DNA of 64,000 bases, from the NCBI GenBank assembly GCA_947593925.1, contig CANQDU010000003.1:179359-243358 (forward strand). Reading direction: 5' to 3'. Source of the stretch: an uncultured Clostridia bacterium. Lineage in GTDB: Bacteria > Bacillota > Clostridia > Oscillospirales > JAAYOS01. Positions 57,701 through 64,000 of this stretch are shown piece by piece. The position numbers were made by a program, and so were the translations under genes. A model generated the notes under the pieces. It had not been told where the DNA came from, made no database searches, and saw nothing but the letters and a program-made list of their open reading frames with translations. Every line of letters starts with the position of its first letter. Within the stretch, counting starts at the first letter, position 1.

Positions 57701-57930
57701 TGCTATTTTTACTCCTTTCAAGTAAAGTTATTGTTATTTTGCGGGGGACTTTTTCGCGGCTGCCCGCCCCCTCTCTTGCTCCGCCCGGACAACGGCGCCG
57801 CAGGCTGCGGCAAGCCGGAGACACCGTTGTCCAAGCAGACTCTGAAAGGAGACGGAGAAGCCGTAAGAAAGCTCCTCCTCCCGACGCTTCGCCTTGCCCC
57901 GAAGCGCCGGGAGCAGCCGCTTTCACGGCG

Positions 57931-57958
57931 TTTGCGAAAAACTCTACTTTTTGGCAAA
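57931..57958 (+). repeat. Left arm of 28-bp imperfect inverted repeat
   Basis: TTTGCGAAAAACTCTACTTTTTGGCAAA; 24/28 match to reverse complement of 58068-58095. Confidence 0.8.
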
Positions 57959-57996
57959 TCACGGGACGGCTGAAAGAGACCGAAAATTCCCGAAAA

Positions 57997-58025
57997 TTTT
58001 TATGAAAAAGGACTAGCATTTTCAA
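57997..58025 (-). promoter_or_regulatory. Weak candidate promoter toward SLH gene
   Basis: Minus strand TTGAAA-N17-TAAAAA. Confidence 0.35.
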
Positions 58026-58033
58026 TTTAATGG

Positions 58034-58042
58034 TGATATAAT
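58034..58042 (+). promoter_or_regulatory. Extended -10 promoter facing away from SLH gene
   Basis: TG-A-TATAAT (TGATATAAT); weak -35. Confidence 0.5.
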
Positions 58043-58067
58043 TAGGCAAAACGATGTAAGGGTCGAG

Positions 58068-58095
58068 TTTGCGGAAAAGTAGAGTTTTTTGCAGA
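58068..58095 (-). repeat. Right arm of 28-bp imperfect inverted repeat
   Basis: TTTGCGGAAAAGTAGAGTTTTTTGCAGA; 15-bp core AAAAGTAGAGTTTTT is the exact reverse complement of 57937-57951. Confidence 0.8.
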
Positions 58096-58119
58096 TTTTT
58101 TCAGCCCAAAAATTATCAA

Positions 58120-58153
58120 ACCCGCCTGTCTCTCGCAGGCGGGTCTCGCTTTT
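58120..58153 (+). terminator. Terminator-like hairpin oriented +
   Basis: ACCCGCCTG-tctctcg-CAGGCGGGT-ctcgctttt; same CGCCTGTC style as other + strand terminators. Confidence 0.55.
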
Positions 58154-58179
58154 GCCGGAAAGCTCCGGCTTTTTTCGCG

Positions 58180-58217
58180 AAAAAAAGGATGCTGTCTAGT
58201 GACAGCATCCCTTTTTA
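58180..58217 (-). terminator. Intrinsic terminator after tsf
   Basis: GGATGCTGTC/GACAGCATCC with minus-strand TTTTTTT. Confidence 0.85.
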
Positions 58218-58228
58218 TAAGTTTTCGC

Positions 58229-59158
58229 TTACTTGCCGCCGACCATCTTGGCGACTTCCTCGGCAAGGTTGTCCTCGCGCTTCTCGATGCCCTCGCCGCG
58301 CTCCATACGCACGAAGCGGGTGACGGTTATCTTGCCGCCGAGCTCCTTTGCGACCTGCGCGACGTGCTGCGCGACGGTCTGCTTGTCGTCCTTGACGAAG
58401 GCCTGCTCGAGCAGGCAGTATTCGCTGTAGTACTTGTTCATACGTCCGTCTACCATCTTCTCGATGATGGCGTCCGGCTTCGGCTTGGCGGACTGCTCGT
58501 TCTCGTTCTTCGCCTGAGCGAGCAGGATCTCGCGCTCCTGACGGAGGGTCTCCTCATCGACGTCCTCCTTGCGCAGGAACTTCGGGCTCATCGCGCACGC
58601 CTGCATGGCGATGTCACGCCCGAGCTCGGTGACGGCCTCGGGGGCGACGCCCTCGAGCTCCATGCCGACGAGAACGCCGACCTTGCCGCCCGCGTGGATA
58701 TACGGAACGGTGACGCCGCCCTCATAGCGCACGAAGCGGCGGACCTTGATATTCTCGCCTATGACGAGGACCTTGTCGCGCTGCGCGTCGGCAACGGTGC
58801 CGCCCTCGGGATAGTCCATATTCATGAGCGCATCGACGTCGGCGGGGTTCTTCTCCGCGACGACCTTCGCGACGTTCGCGACGAACTTCTTGAACTCCTC
58901 GTTCTTTGCGACGAAGTCGGTCTCGCTGTTGACCTCGACCGCGACGGCGACGCCGTTCGGATAAGTCTCGGCAAGCACCATGCCCTCGGCGGCGACGCGG
59001 CCGGCCTTCTTCTCGGCGGCGGCGAGGCCCTTCTCGCGGAGATAAACTATCGCGGCGTCCATATCGCCGTTCGACTCGGTGAGCGCCTTCTTGCAGTCCA
59101 TCATGCCGACGCCGGTCATCTCACGGAGCTTCTTAACATCAGCGGCTGTAAATGCCAT
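58229..59158 (-). CDS. tsf: Elongation factor Ts
   Basis: MAFTAADVKKLREMTGVGMMDCKKALTESNGDMDAAIVYLREKG. Confidence 0.97.
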   Translation of the reverse strand: MAFTAADVKKLREMTGVGMMDCKKALTESNGDMDAAIVYLREKGLAAAEKKAGRVAAEGMVLAETYPNGVAVAVEVNSETDFVAKNEEFKKFVANVAKVVAEKNPADVDALMNMDYPEGGTVADAQRDKVLVIGENIKVRRFVRYEGGVTVPYIHAGGKVGVLVGMELEGVAPEAVTELGRDIAMQACAMSPKFLRKEDVDEETLRQEREILLAQAKNENEQSAKPKPDAIIEKMVDGRMNKYYSEYCLLEQAFVKDDKQTVAQHVAQVAKELGGKITVTRFVRMERGEGIEKREDNLAEEVAKMVGGK

Positions 59159-59194
59159 ATTTCAATTCCTCCAGAATTAGTTATTGTTGCGGGA

Positions 59195-59941
59195 TTACTC
59201 GGCTGCTTCCTCGGTCTCGGTCTCATCGGCGGGGGCGTTCTCGTCAAGAGTGACCTCCTCGCCCTGACGTCCCTCCTGGACGGCGTTGGCCATGGTCTGG
59301 CTGATGAGCTTGATGGCGCGGATAGCGTCGTCATTGCCGGGGATGACGTAGTCGATCTCGTCCGGGTCGCAGTTGGTGTCGACTATGGCGACGACCGGGA
59401 TGCCGAGCTTCTTCGCTTCGGCGATGGCGTTGCGCTCCTTGCGCGGATCGACGATGAACAGCGCGCCGGGGAGCTTAGACATATCCTTGACGCCGCCGAG
59501 GTAACGCTCGAGCTTCTCTATCTCGAGCTGGAGACCCGCGACTTCCTTCTTGGGGAGCATGTCGAACGTGCCGTCCTCCTGCATCTTTTTGAGCTGGTTG
59601 AGACGGGCGATGCGCTGACGCATGGTTTTGAAGTTGGTGAGCATACCGCCGAGCCAACGGGCGTTGACGTAGTACATGCCGACGCGGCTAGCCTCCTCGC
59701 GGATGGCCTCCTGCGCCTGCTTCTTGGTGCCGACAAAGAGGATGGACTCACCCTCCGCGGCGAGGTCGCGCACAAAGTAGTACGCCTCCTCGAGCTTCTT
59801 GACGGTCTTCTGAAGGTCGATGATGTAGATACCGTTGCGCTCGGTGAAGATGTACGGAGCCATCTTCGGGTTCCAGCGGCGGGTCTGGTGTCCGAAGTGG
59901 ACGCCTGCCTCCAGAAGCTGCTTCATGGATACGATTGCCAT
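59195..59941 (-). CDS. rpsB: 30S ribosomal protein S2
   Basis: [32 protein letters not shown]. Confidence 0.97.
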   Translation of the reverse strand: MAIVSMKQLLEAGVHFGHQTRRWNPKMAPYIFTERNGIYIIDLQKTVKKLEEAYYFVRDLAAEGESILFVGTKKQAQEAIREEASRVGMYYVNARWLGGMLTNFKTMRQRIARLNQLKKMQEDGTFDMLPKKEVAGLQLEIEKLERYLGGVKDMSKLPGALFIVDPRKERNAIAEAKKLGIPVVAIVDTNCDPDEIDYVIPGNDDAIRAIKLISQTMANAVQEGRQGEEVTLDENAPADETETEEAAE

Positions 59942-60104
59942 TCTGATTTCCTCCTTAAGGTTTTTCCTCCGCGCCCGCCATCAGGGCGGCCAACCGCTTT
60001 CCTGCGGACCTTACGCCCACGAGCGCGTGCGGACTTGCGCGACTTTGTCGCGCTTATGTAGGATAACACATTTTTACGGGAATTGCAAGAGAAATTTATA
60101 ATTT

Positions 60105-60500
60105 CGCGGGAAAAAGTTTGCGGGCTGCGCCCGCAAACTTTTTCCCGCGAAGCTGTCGGACAGGGCGGAGCATTCCCAAACGCTCCTTCGGATCGTTTGG
60201 GAGTCCTTTCAATTTAAATGCTCGGCGGAAATGAATTCCGCCTGCGCGAAGTTGGCGGCAAAGCCGCCAACTTCAACCGCGCGAACCGGCGCGGTTTCCG
60301 CCTTCGGCGGAAAATCGACGCACGCTCCGCGAGAGGAGTTTTCCTTCCATTAGCAGAAAGTAGGGACGTCGGCGCGAAGCGCCGAGGTCTGATGCGCCCG
60401 GTAGATGGTCGGATGCGGTATAGGTTCGAGGGCGCATTGTACACGCCGCCGGAAAAAACGGATTTGACCTTTTTTCGCCGCCTGCGGCGGCGAAACTCTG
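60105..60500 (+). repeat. Multi-hairpin repeat family R1, copy 2 (extended)
   Basis: Perfect 21-bp stem hairpin 60105-60149; R1 core; GAAGTTGGCGGC/GCCGCCAACTTC; TTTCCGCC/GGCGGAAA; TTTCGCCGCC/GGCGGCGAAA. Confidence 0.8.
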
Positions 60501-60596
60501 CGAGGCTTTGGTCGGGACGTCGGCGCTTCGCGCCTTCGTCCCGACATTGTAAAGCTGTCAGAACAGCCGCTTCTTCTCCTTCGGCGGCTTGGGTTT

Positions 60597-60726
60597 GAAG
60601 CTTTCCCAAAAAGTCCTGCGGACTTTTTGGGAGCCCTTTCAATTTAAATGCTCGGCGGAAATGAATTCCGCCTGCGCGAAGTTGCTTGCCTGTGGCAAGC
60701 AACTTCAACCGCGCGAACCGGCGCGG
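60597..60726 (+). repeat. R1 copy 3
   Basis: CCCAAAAAGTCC/GGACTTTTTGGG; R1 core; GAAGTTGCTTGCC/GGCAAGCAACTTC; CCGCGC/GCGCGG. Confidence 0.85.
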
Positions 60727-60770
60727 AAGCCTTAGAACAGTCTTTTCTTCTCCTTCGGCGGCTTGGGTTT

Positions 60771-60900
60771 GAAGCTTTCCCAAAAAGTCCTGCGGACTTT
60801 TTGGGAGCCCTTTCAATTTAAATGCTCGGCGGAAATGAATTCCGCCTGCGCGAAGTTGCTTGCCTGTGGCAAGCAACTTCAACCGCGCGAACCGGCGCGG
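60771..60900 (+). repeat. R1 copy 4
   Basis: Essentially identical to copy 3; abuts the ylmC stop. Confidence 0.85.
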
Positions 60901-60905
60901 AAATA

Positions 60906-61172
60906 TCAGAACAGCCGCTTTTTCTCCTTCGGCGGCTTGGGCTTGAAGTCGAAGTCTACGAGGACGATGTCGTCCCCGATGCGGCAGATGGACTCCCACG
61001 GGATGACGTACTCGTCCCCGCCGAAGAGCGAGAACCCGCCGCCCGGAACCGTCACCGCCACGACGCGGCCGCACTCGGTATCGACGAGCACGTCCATGAT
61101 ATATCCGAGCCGCGCGCCGTCGCGCACGTTTATTACTTCCTTGCAGCGCAGGTCAGCCACCTTGCAGTTCAT
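60906..61172 (-). CDS. ylmC: YlmC/YmxH-family PRC-barrel protein
   Basis: MNCKVADLRCKEVINVRDGARLGYIMDVLVDTECGRVVAVTVPG. Confidence 0.9.
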   Translation of the reverse strand: MNCKVADLRCKEVINVRDGARLGYIMDVLVDTECGRVVAVTVPGGGFSLFGGDEYVIPWESICRIGDDIVLVDFDFKPKPPKEKKRLF

Positions 61173-61204
61173 GCCATCGCCTCCCCGCCTATTATATGCG
61201 GGGA

Positions 61205-62419
61205 CTACTTAGTCATTACCGGCGAGCGGGTGAGATCCTCCCGCGCGGTGTGCAGCTCGGCGGACGGGCGTGCGAGCGCGTACAGGTCGCCCGCGAGCAC
61301 CTCCGCGCGGAAGATCCGCCGCGCATCCTCTCCGAGTGAGTTTATCTCCGCGCTCTTTGTTATGACCGGCAGCCGTGCCCTCGTCTTCATCTCGCGCAGC
61401 AGCTCACGCCCACGCGCGTTTGCGGCGAGGACGCGGAGGTACTGCGGCCTGAGCGAGGTCAGCTCCGCGTCTATACCGAGAAACGCCGCGAGGAGTATCC
61501 GGCGTATCCGCGCGAGGGCGTAGCGCTTGGTCTTGGCGTTCATCGCCGCCTCCGCCACCGTCCGTGCGGACGCGACGGCGCGCTCGAGACGGTTCTCCAG
61601 TCCCTCGCTCACGTCGCTGATCTTTGCGTAGTCGGCGGCGGTGAGGCGGCGGAGCGCGCTCATCATTATCGCGTCCGCCATGGCCGCGACGACCGGGCCC
61701 GCGCCGCGCGCCATCTCGCGGATGAACACCTCCGCCGCGCCGTCCGGGATGTACTTCATGGCGGAGTATGCCGCGCCGGAGCGCATCAGCTCGCGGATGT
61801 ACGCGGCGGAGGCGTTGCTCCCCTCCGCGTAGGAGCTGTCGTGCTCCGCGCCCTCGCGGCGGACGGTGCAGGCGTCGAGCTTGTACCCTCCGCGCTCTAT
61901 CGCGCGCAGGTACTCTATTGCAAGATTGTTGTTCGGCCCGCGAAGGAGCGCGGCGTCCGCGCCGAGCAGCTCGTCCGCCGCGCGCTGGCGCACCGCCGCG
62001 TAGCTCTCCCCCGAGTCCATCAGCTCGCCGACTCGGCGGCTGAACGCCTCGGCGTTCATCGCGTGCGCCGCGCGGCGGAGCGCCGCGACGTCGCCGCACT
62101 CGCTGCCGAAGCTCACGGTATCGCAGACGCCTGTGGCGTCGATGAGCTCCAAGCCCGCCGTCGCGAACCGCTCCGCCGAGCTTATCGCGTACGCCGCCGG
62201 AAGCTCTATGACGAGGTCGGCTCCGCCGGGCGCGGACACCGCCGCCTCCGCGCGGCTGAACTTGTCAAAGACCGCGAACTCGCCCCGCTGTACGAAGCTG
62301 CCGCTCATCACCGCGACTATCGCCGCGTCTCCGCCGAGCGCGCGCCGCGTGCTCTCTATGTGGAAAAGGTGCCCCGTGTGGAACGGGTTGTACTCCGCGA
62401 CTATGCCCGCCGCTCTCAT
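61205..62419 (-). CDS. tmcAL: tRNA(Met) cytidine acetate ligase (YlbM family)
   Basis: MRAAGIVAEYNPFHTGHLFHIESTRRALGGDAAIVAVMSGSFVQRGE. Confidence 0.93.
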   Translation of the reverse strand: MRAAGIVAEYNPFHTGHLFHIESTRRALGGDAAIVAVMSGSFVQRGEFAVFDKFSRAEAAVSAPGGADLVIELPAAYAISSAERFATAGLELIDATGVCDTVSFGSECGDVAALRRAAHAMNAEAFSRRVGELMDSGESYAAVRQRAADELLGADAALLRGPNNNLAIEYLRAIERGGYKLDACTVRREGAEHDSSYAEGSNASAAYIRELMRSGAAYSAMKYIPDGAAEVFIREMARGAGPVVAAMADAIMMSALRRLTAADYAKISDVSEGLENRLERAVASARTVAEAAMNAKTKRYALARIRRILLAAFLGIDAELTSLRPQYLRVLAANARGRELLREMKTRARLPVITKSAEINSLGEDARRIFRAEVLAGDLYALARPSAELHTAREDLTRSPVMTK

Positions 62420-62459
62420 ATAAAAACCCCCTTATCGGGAATAAACCGGCAATTTGGAG

Positions 62460-62488
62460 TTGCAAAGCCGCACGGTTTGTAGTAAAAT
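62460..62488 (+). promoter_or_regulatory. ackA promoter
   Basis: TTGCAA-N17-TAAAAT. Confidence 0.55.
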
Positions 62489-62512
62489 AACTGTTATGAA
62501 CCGCACGGTTTG
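62468..62512. promoter_or_regulatory. Two direct copies of CCGCACGGTTTG, 33 bp apart
   Basis: 62468-62479 and 62501-62512; the second forms the palindrome AACCG-CA-CGGTT. Confidence 0.5.
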
Positions 62513-62571
62513 GAATTATCTTATCACATTATATTGCGGAGCGCAAGCTCCGGGGAAAGGGAGTCTCTAAC

Positions 62572-63771
62572 TTGAAAATACTTGTCATCAACGCCGGCAG
62601 CTCCTCGCTCAAGTATCAGCTCTTCGACACGGCGGACGGAAGCGTCCTCGCGAAGGGTCTCTGCGAGCGCATCGGCATACCCGGCGGCCACGTCAAGCAC
62701 ACCCCCGCCGGCCGCGACACCTTTGAAGAGGACTACAAGATGGATTCTCATGCGGACGGTATCCGCCGCGTCATAGAGCTCATGACGACCGGCGACACCG
62801 CCGTCATCGGCTCGATGAGCGAGATAGACGCCGTCGGCCACCGCGTCCTGCACGGCGGCGCGGAGTTCAGCGGCTCGGTGCTCGTCACTCCCGAAGTTAA
62901 GGAAGCGATAAAGCGCTGCATCCCGCTCGGCCCGCTCCACAATCCCGCAAATCTCACCGGCATCCTCGCCTGCGAGGAGGCTATGGGTGACATTCCGCAG
63001 GTCGCCGTCTTTGACACCGCGTTCCACCAGACCATGCCGGACTACGCATATATGTACGCCATCCCCTACGAGTACTACGAGAAATATCAGATCCGCCGCT
63101 ACGGCTTCCACGGCACCTCCCACCGCTACGTCTCCGCGAAGGCGGCGGAGTTCCTCGGCCGTGACATCAAGGATCTCAAGATAGTCACCTGCCACCTCGG
63201 CAACGGCTCGTCGATAGCCGCCGTGGACGGCGGCAAGTGCGTCGATACCTCGATGGGTCTCACCCCGCTCGAGGGCCTGCCGATGGGCACCCGCTCCGGC
63301 AACCTTGACCCCGCGATACTTGAGTTCGTCATGAAGAACGAGGGCATTTCGGACATAAGCGAGATGCTGAACATCCTCAACAAGAAGAGCGGCATGCTCG
63401 GCGTCAGCGGCGTTTCGAGCGACTTCCGCGACCTCTTCGCCGCGCGGGACGCCGGCAACGCGCGCGCAAAGCTCGCCCTCAGCTGCTTCACCTACTCCAT
63501 ACGCAAGTTCATCGGCTCCTACGCCGCCGCGATGGGCGGGCTGGACGTCGTGGTGTTCACGGCGGGCGTCGGCGAGAACAACGCCGGTATCCGCGCCGAC
63601 TCTGTGAAGGGTCTCGAGTTCATGGGCGTGAAGATAGACGACGCGAAAAACAACACCCGCGGCACGGTGGACGTCACCGGCGAGGGTTCGCGCGTCAAGG
63701 TGCTCGTCATCCCGACCGACGAGGAGTTCGTCATCGCTTCCGACACGGAAGAGATAGTGAAGGCGCTGTAA
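62572..63771 (+). CDS. ackA: Acetate kinase
   Basis: MKILVINAGSSSLKYQLFD (TTG start), FHGTSHRYV, CHLGNGSSIAAV. Confidence 0.97.
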   Translation: MKILVINAGSSSLKYQLFDTADGSVLAKGLCERIGIPGGHVKHTPAGRDTFEEDYKMDSHADGIRRVIELMTTGDTAVIGSMSEIDAVGHRVLHGGAEFSGSVLVTPEVKEAIKRCIPLGPLHNPANLTGILACEEAMGDIPQVAVFDTAFHQTMPDYAYMYAIPYEYYEKYQIRRYGFHGTSHRYVSAKAAEFLGRDIKDLKIVTCHLGNGSSIAAVDGGKCVDTSMGLTPLEGLPMGTRSGNLDPAILEFVMKNEGISDISEMLNILNKKSGMLGVSGVSSDFRDLFAARDAGNARAKLALSCFTYSIRKFIGSYAAAMGGLDVVVFTAGVGENNAGIRADSVKGLEFMGVKIDDAKNNTRGTVDVTGEGSRVKVLVIPTDEEFVIASDTEEIVKAL

Positions 63772-63780
63772 TCCTTGCAC

Positions 63781-64000
63781 CCCCTTACGAAGTAAAACTT
63801 CGAGGGTTTATGCGGAACCTGGCGGTTCCGAGGGCATTGCGGGGCAAGCCCCGCGTCCTTGGTAGAGCAGAGCTCTACCGACACCTTACGGGGGCGCTGC
63901 CCCCGCACCCCTGGCGGGGCTGTGCCGCCCCGCACCCCTGCATTACTTTTTGCTCGCGCAAAAAGTAATCAAAAAGCGCGCTTAAGGGAGAGGGCTTTGC
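63781..64000 (-). repeat. Modular multi-hairpin repeat family R2, inverted copy (continues past window)
   Basis: Reverse complement shares modules with 3300-3545: AGCCCTCTCCCTTAA..CGCGCTTTTTG, ACTTTTTGCGCGAGCAAAAAGT, GCAGGGGTGCGGGGCGGCACAGCCCCGC, GGAACCGCYAGGTTCCG, CCTCGAAGTTTTACTTCGTA. Confidence 0.75.

Larger units (their letters stand above)
60558..60905. repeat. 174-bp tandem repeat (two units) joining ylmC 3'-end copies and R1 core hairpins
   Basis: Stop codons of the FKPKPPKEKKRLF* tract at 60558, 60732 and 60906, spaced exactly 174 bp. Confidence 0.85.

Noticed and set aside
57711-58049. Small ORFs (79-152 aa) upstream of the SLH gene
   Set aside because: Overlapping frames in both directions, no conserved motif or RBS; region better explained as leader and promoter DNA
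57701-58060. Known riboswitch (c-di-GMP, ydaO, glycine) in the SLH leader
   Set aside because: Compared by eye to remembered consensus motifs without a convincing match; needs an Rfam scan
60400-60450. tRNA-like T-loop GGTTCGAGGGC
   Set aside because: No acceptor, D or anticodon stems around it; it is part of the R1 tail shared with copy 1
60558-60905. CRISPR-like array reading of the 174-bp tandem repeats
   Set aside because: Unit length, internal palindromes and nearly identical intervening sequence do not fit repeats plus unique spacers; no cas genes
60214-61074. 286-aa minus ORF with 58-aa internal repeats (LQTQAAEGEE..RRFARLKLLATGKQLRAGGIHFRRAFKLK)
   Set aside because: Artefact of the 174-bp (multiple of three) tandem repeat and R1 hairpins; out of frame with ylmC, which is the real gene

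Overview
GC-rich (roughly 60-65%) chromosomal window from a Firmicutes/Clostridia-type bacterium (probably gut-associated; inferred from gene content: cdaA-cdaR, prkC-stp, remA, ylmC, YugP-like peptidase, GH3/GH78/GH127 enzymes, anaerobic sulfatase maturase). It holds about 43 genes. From left to right: adhE; sirtuin; zinc/manganese ABC importer; GH78; a conserved housekeeping block (rsgA-prkC-stp-rlmN-rsmB-Zn peptidase-fmt-def-priA-rpoZ-gmk-remA-yicC and neighbours); cdaA-cdaR; a plant-glycoside-like cluster (GH3, GH127, esterase, and a TIM-barrel + DUF6379 pair resembling C-glycoside deglycosidase); trkH/trkA; GH3; an OYE-family Fe-S flavoenzyme; an ECF-S gene; ABC exporter; sulfatase + anSME; a domain-permuted GH3 with a divergent LacI regulator; a large SLH surface protein; tsf/rpsB; a hairpin-rich repeat island; ylmC; tmcAL; ackA. 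The signals most worth a second look are: (1) a 28-bp imperfect inverted repeat (15-bp identical core) flanking 109 bp with an extended -10 promoter upstream of the SLH gene, a candidate phase-variable invertible promoter now facing away from the gene; (2) a four-copy, multi-hairpin repeat family whose stems differ between copies but still pair; (3) a 174-bp tandem repeat that re-copies the 3' end of ylmC with only synonymous differences; (4) the C-glycoside-deglycosidase-like gene pair. No rRNA, tRNA, CRISPR array, transposase or prophage was seen. All calls come from reading the sequence without database searches.
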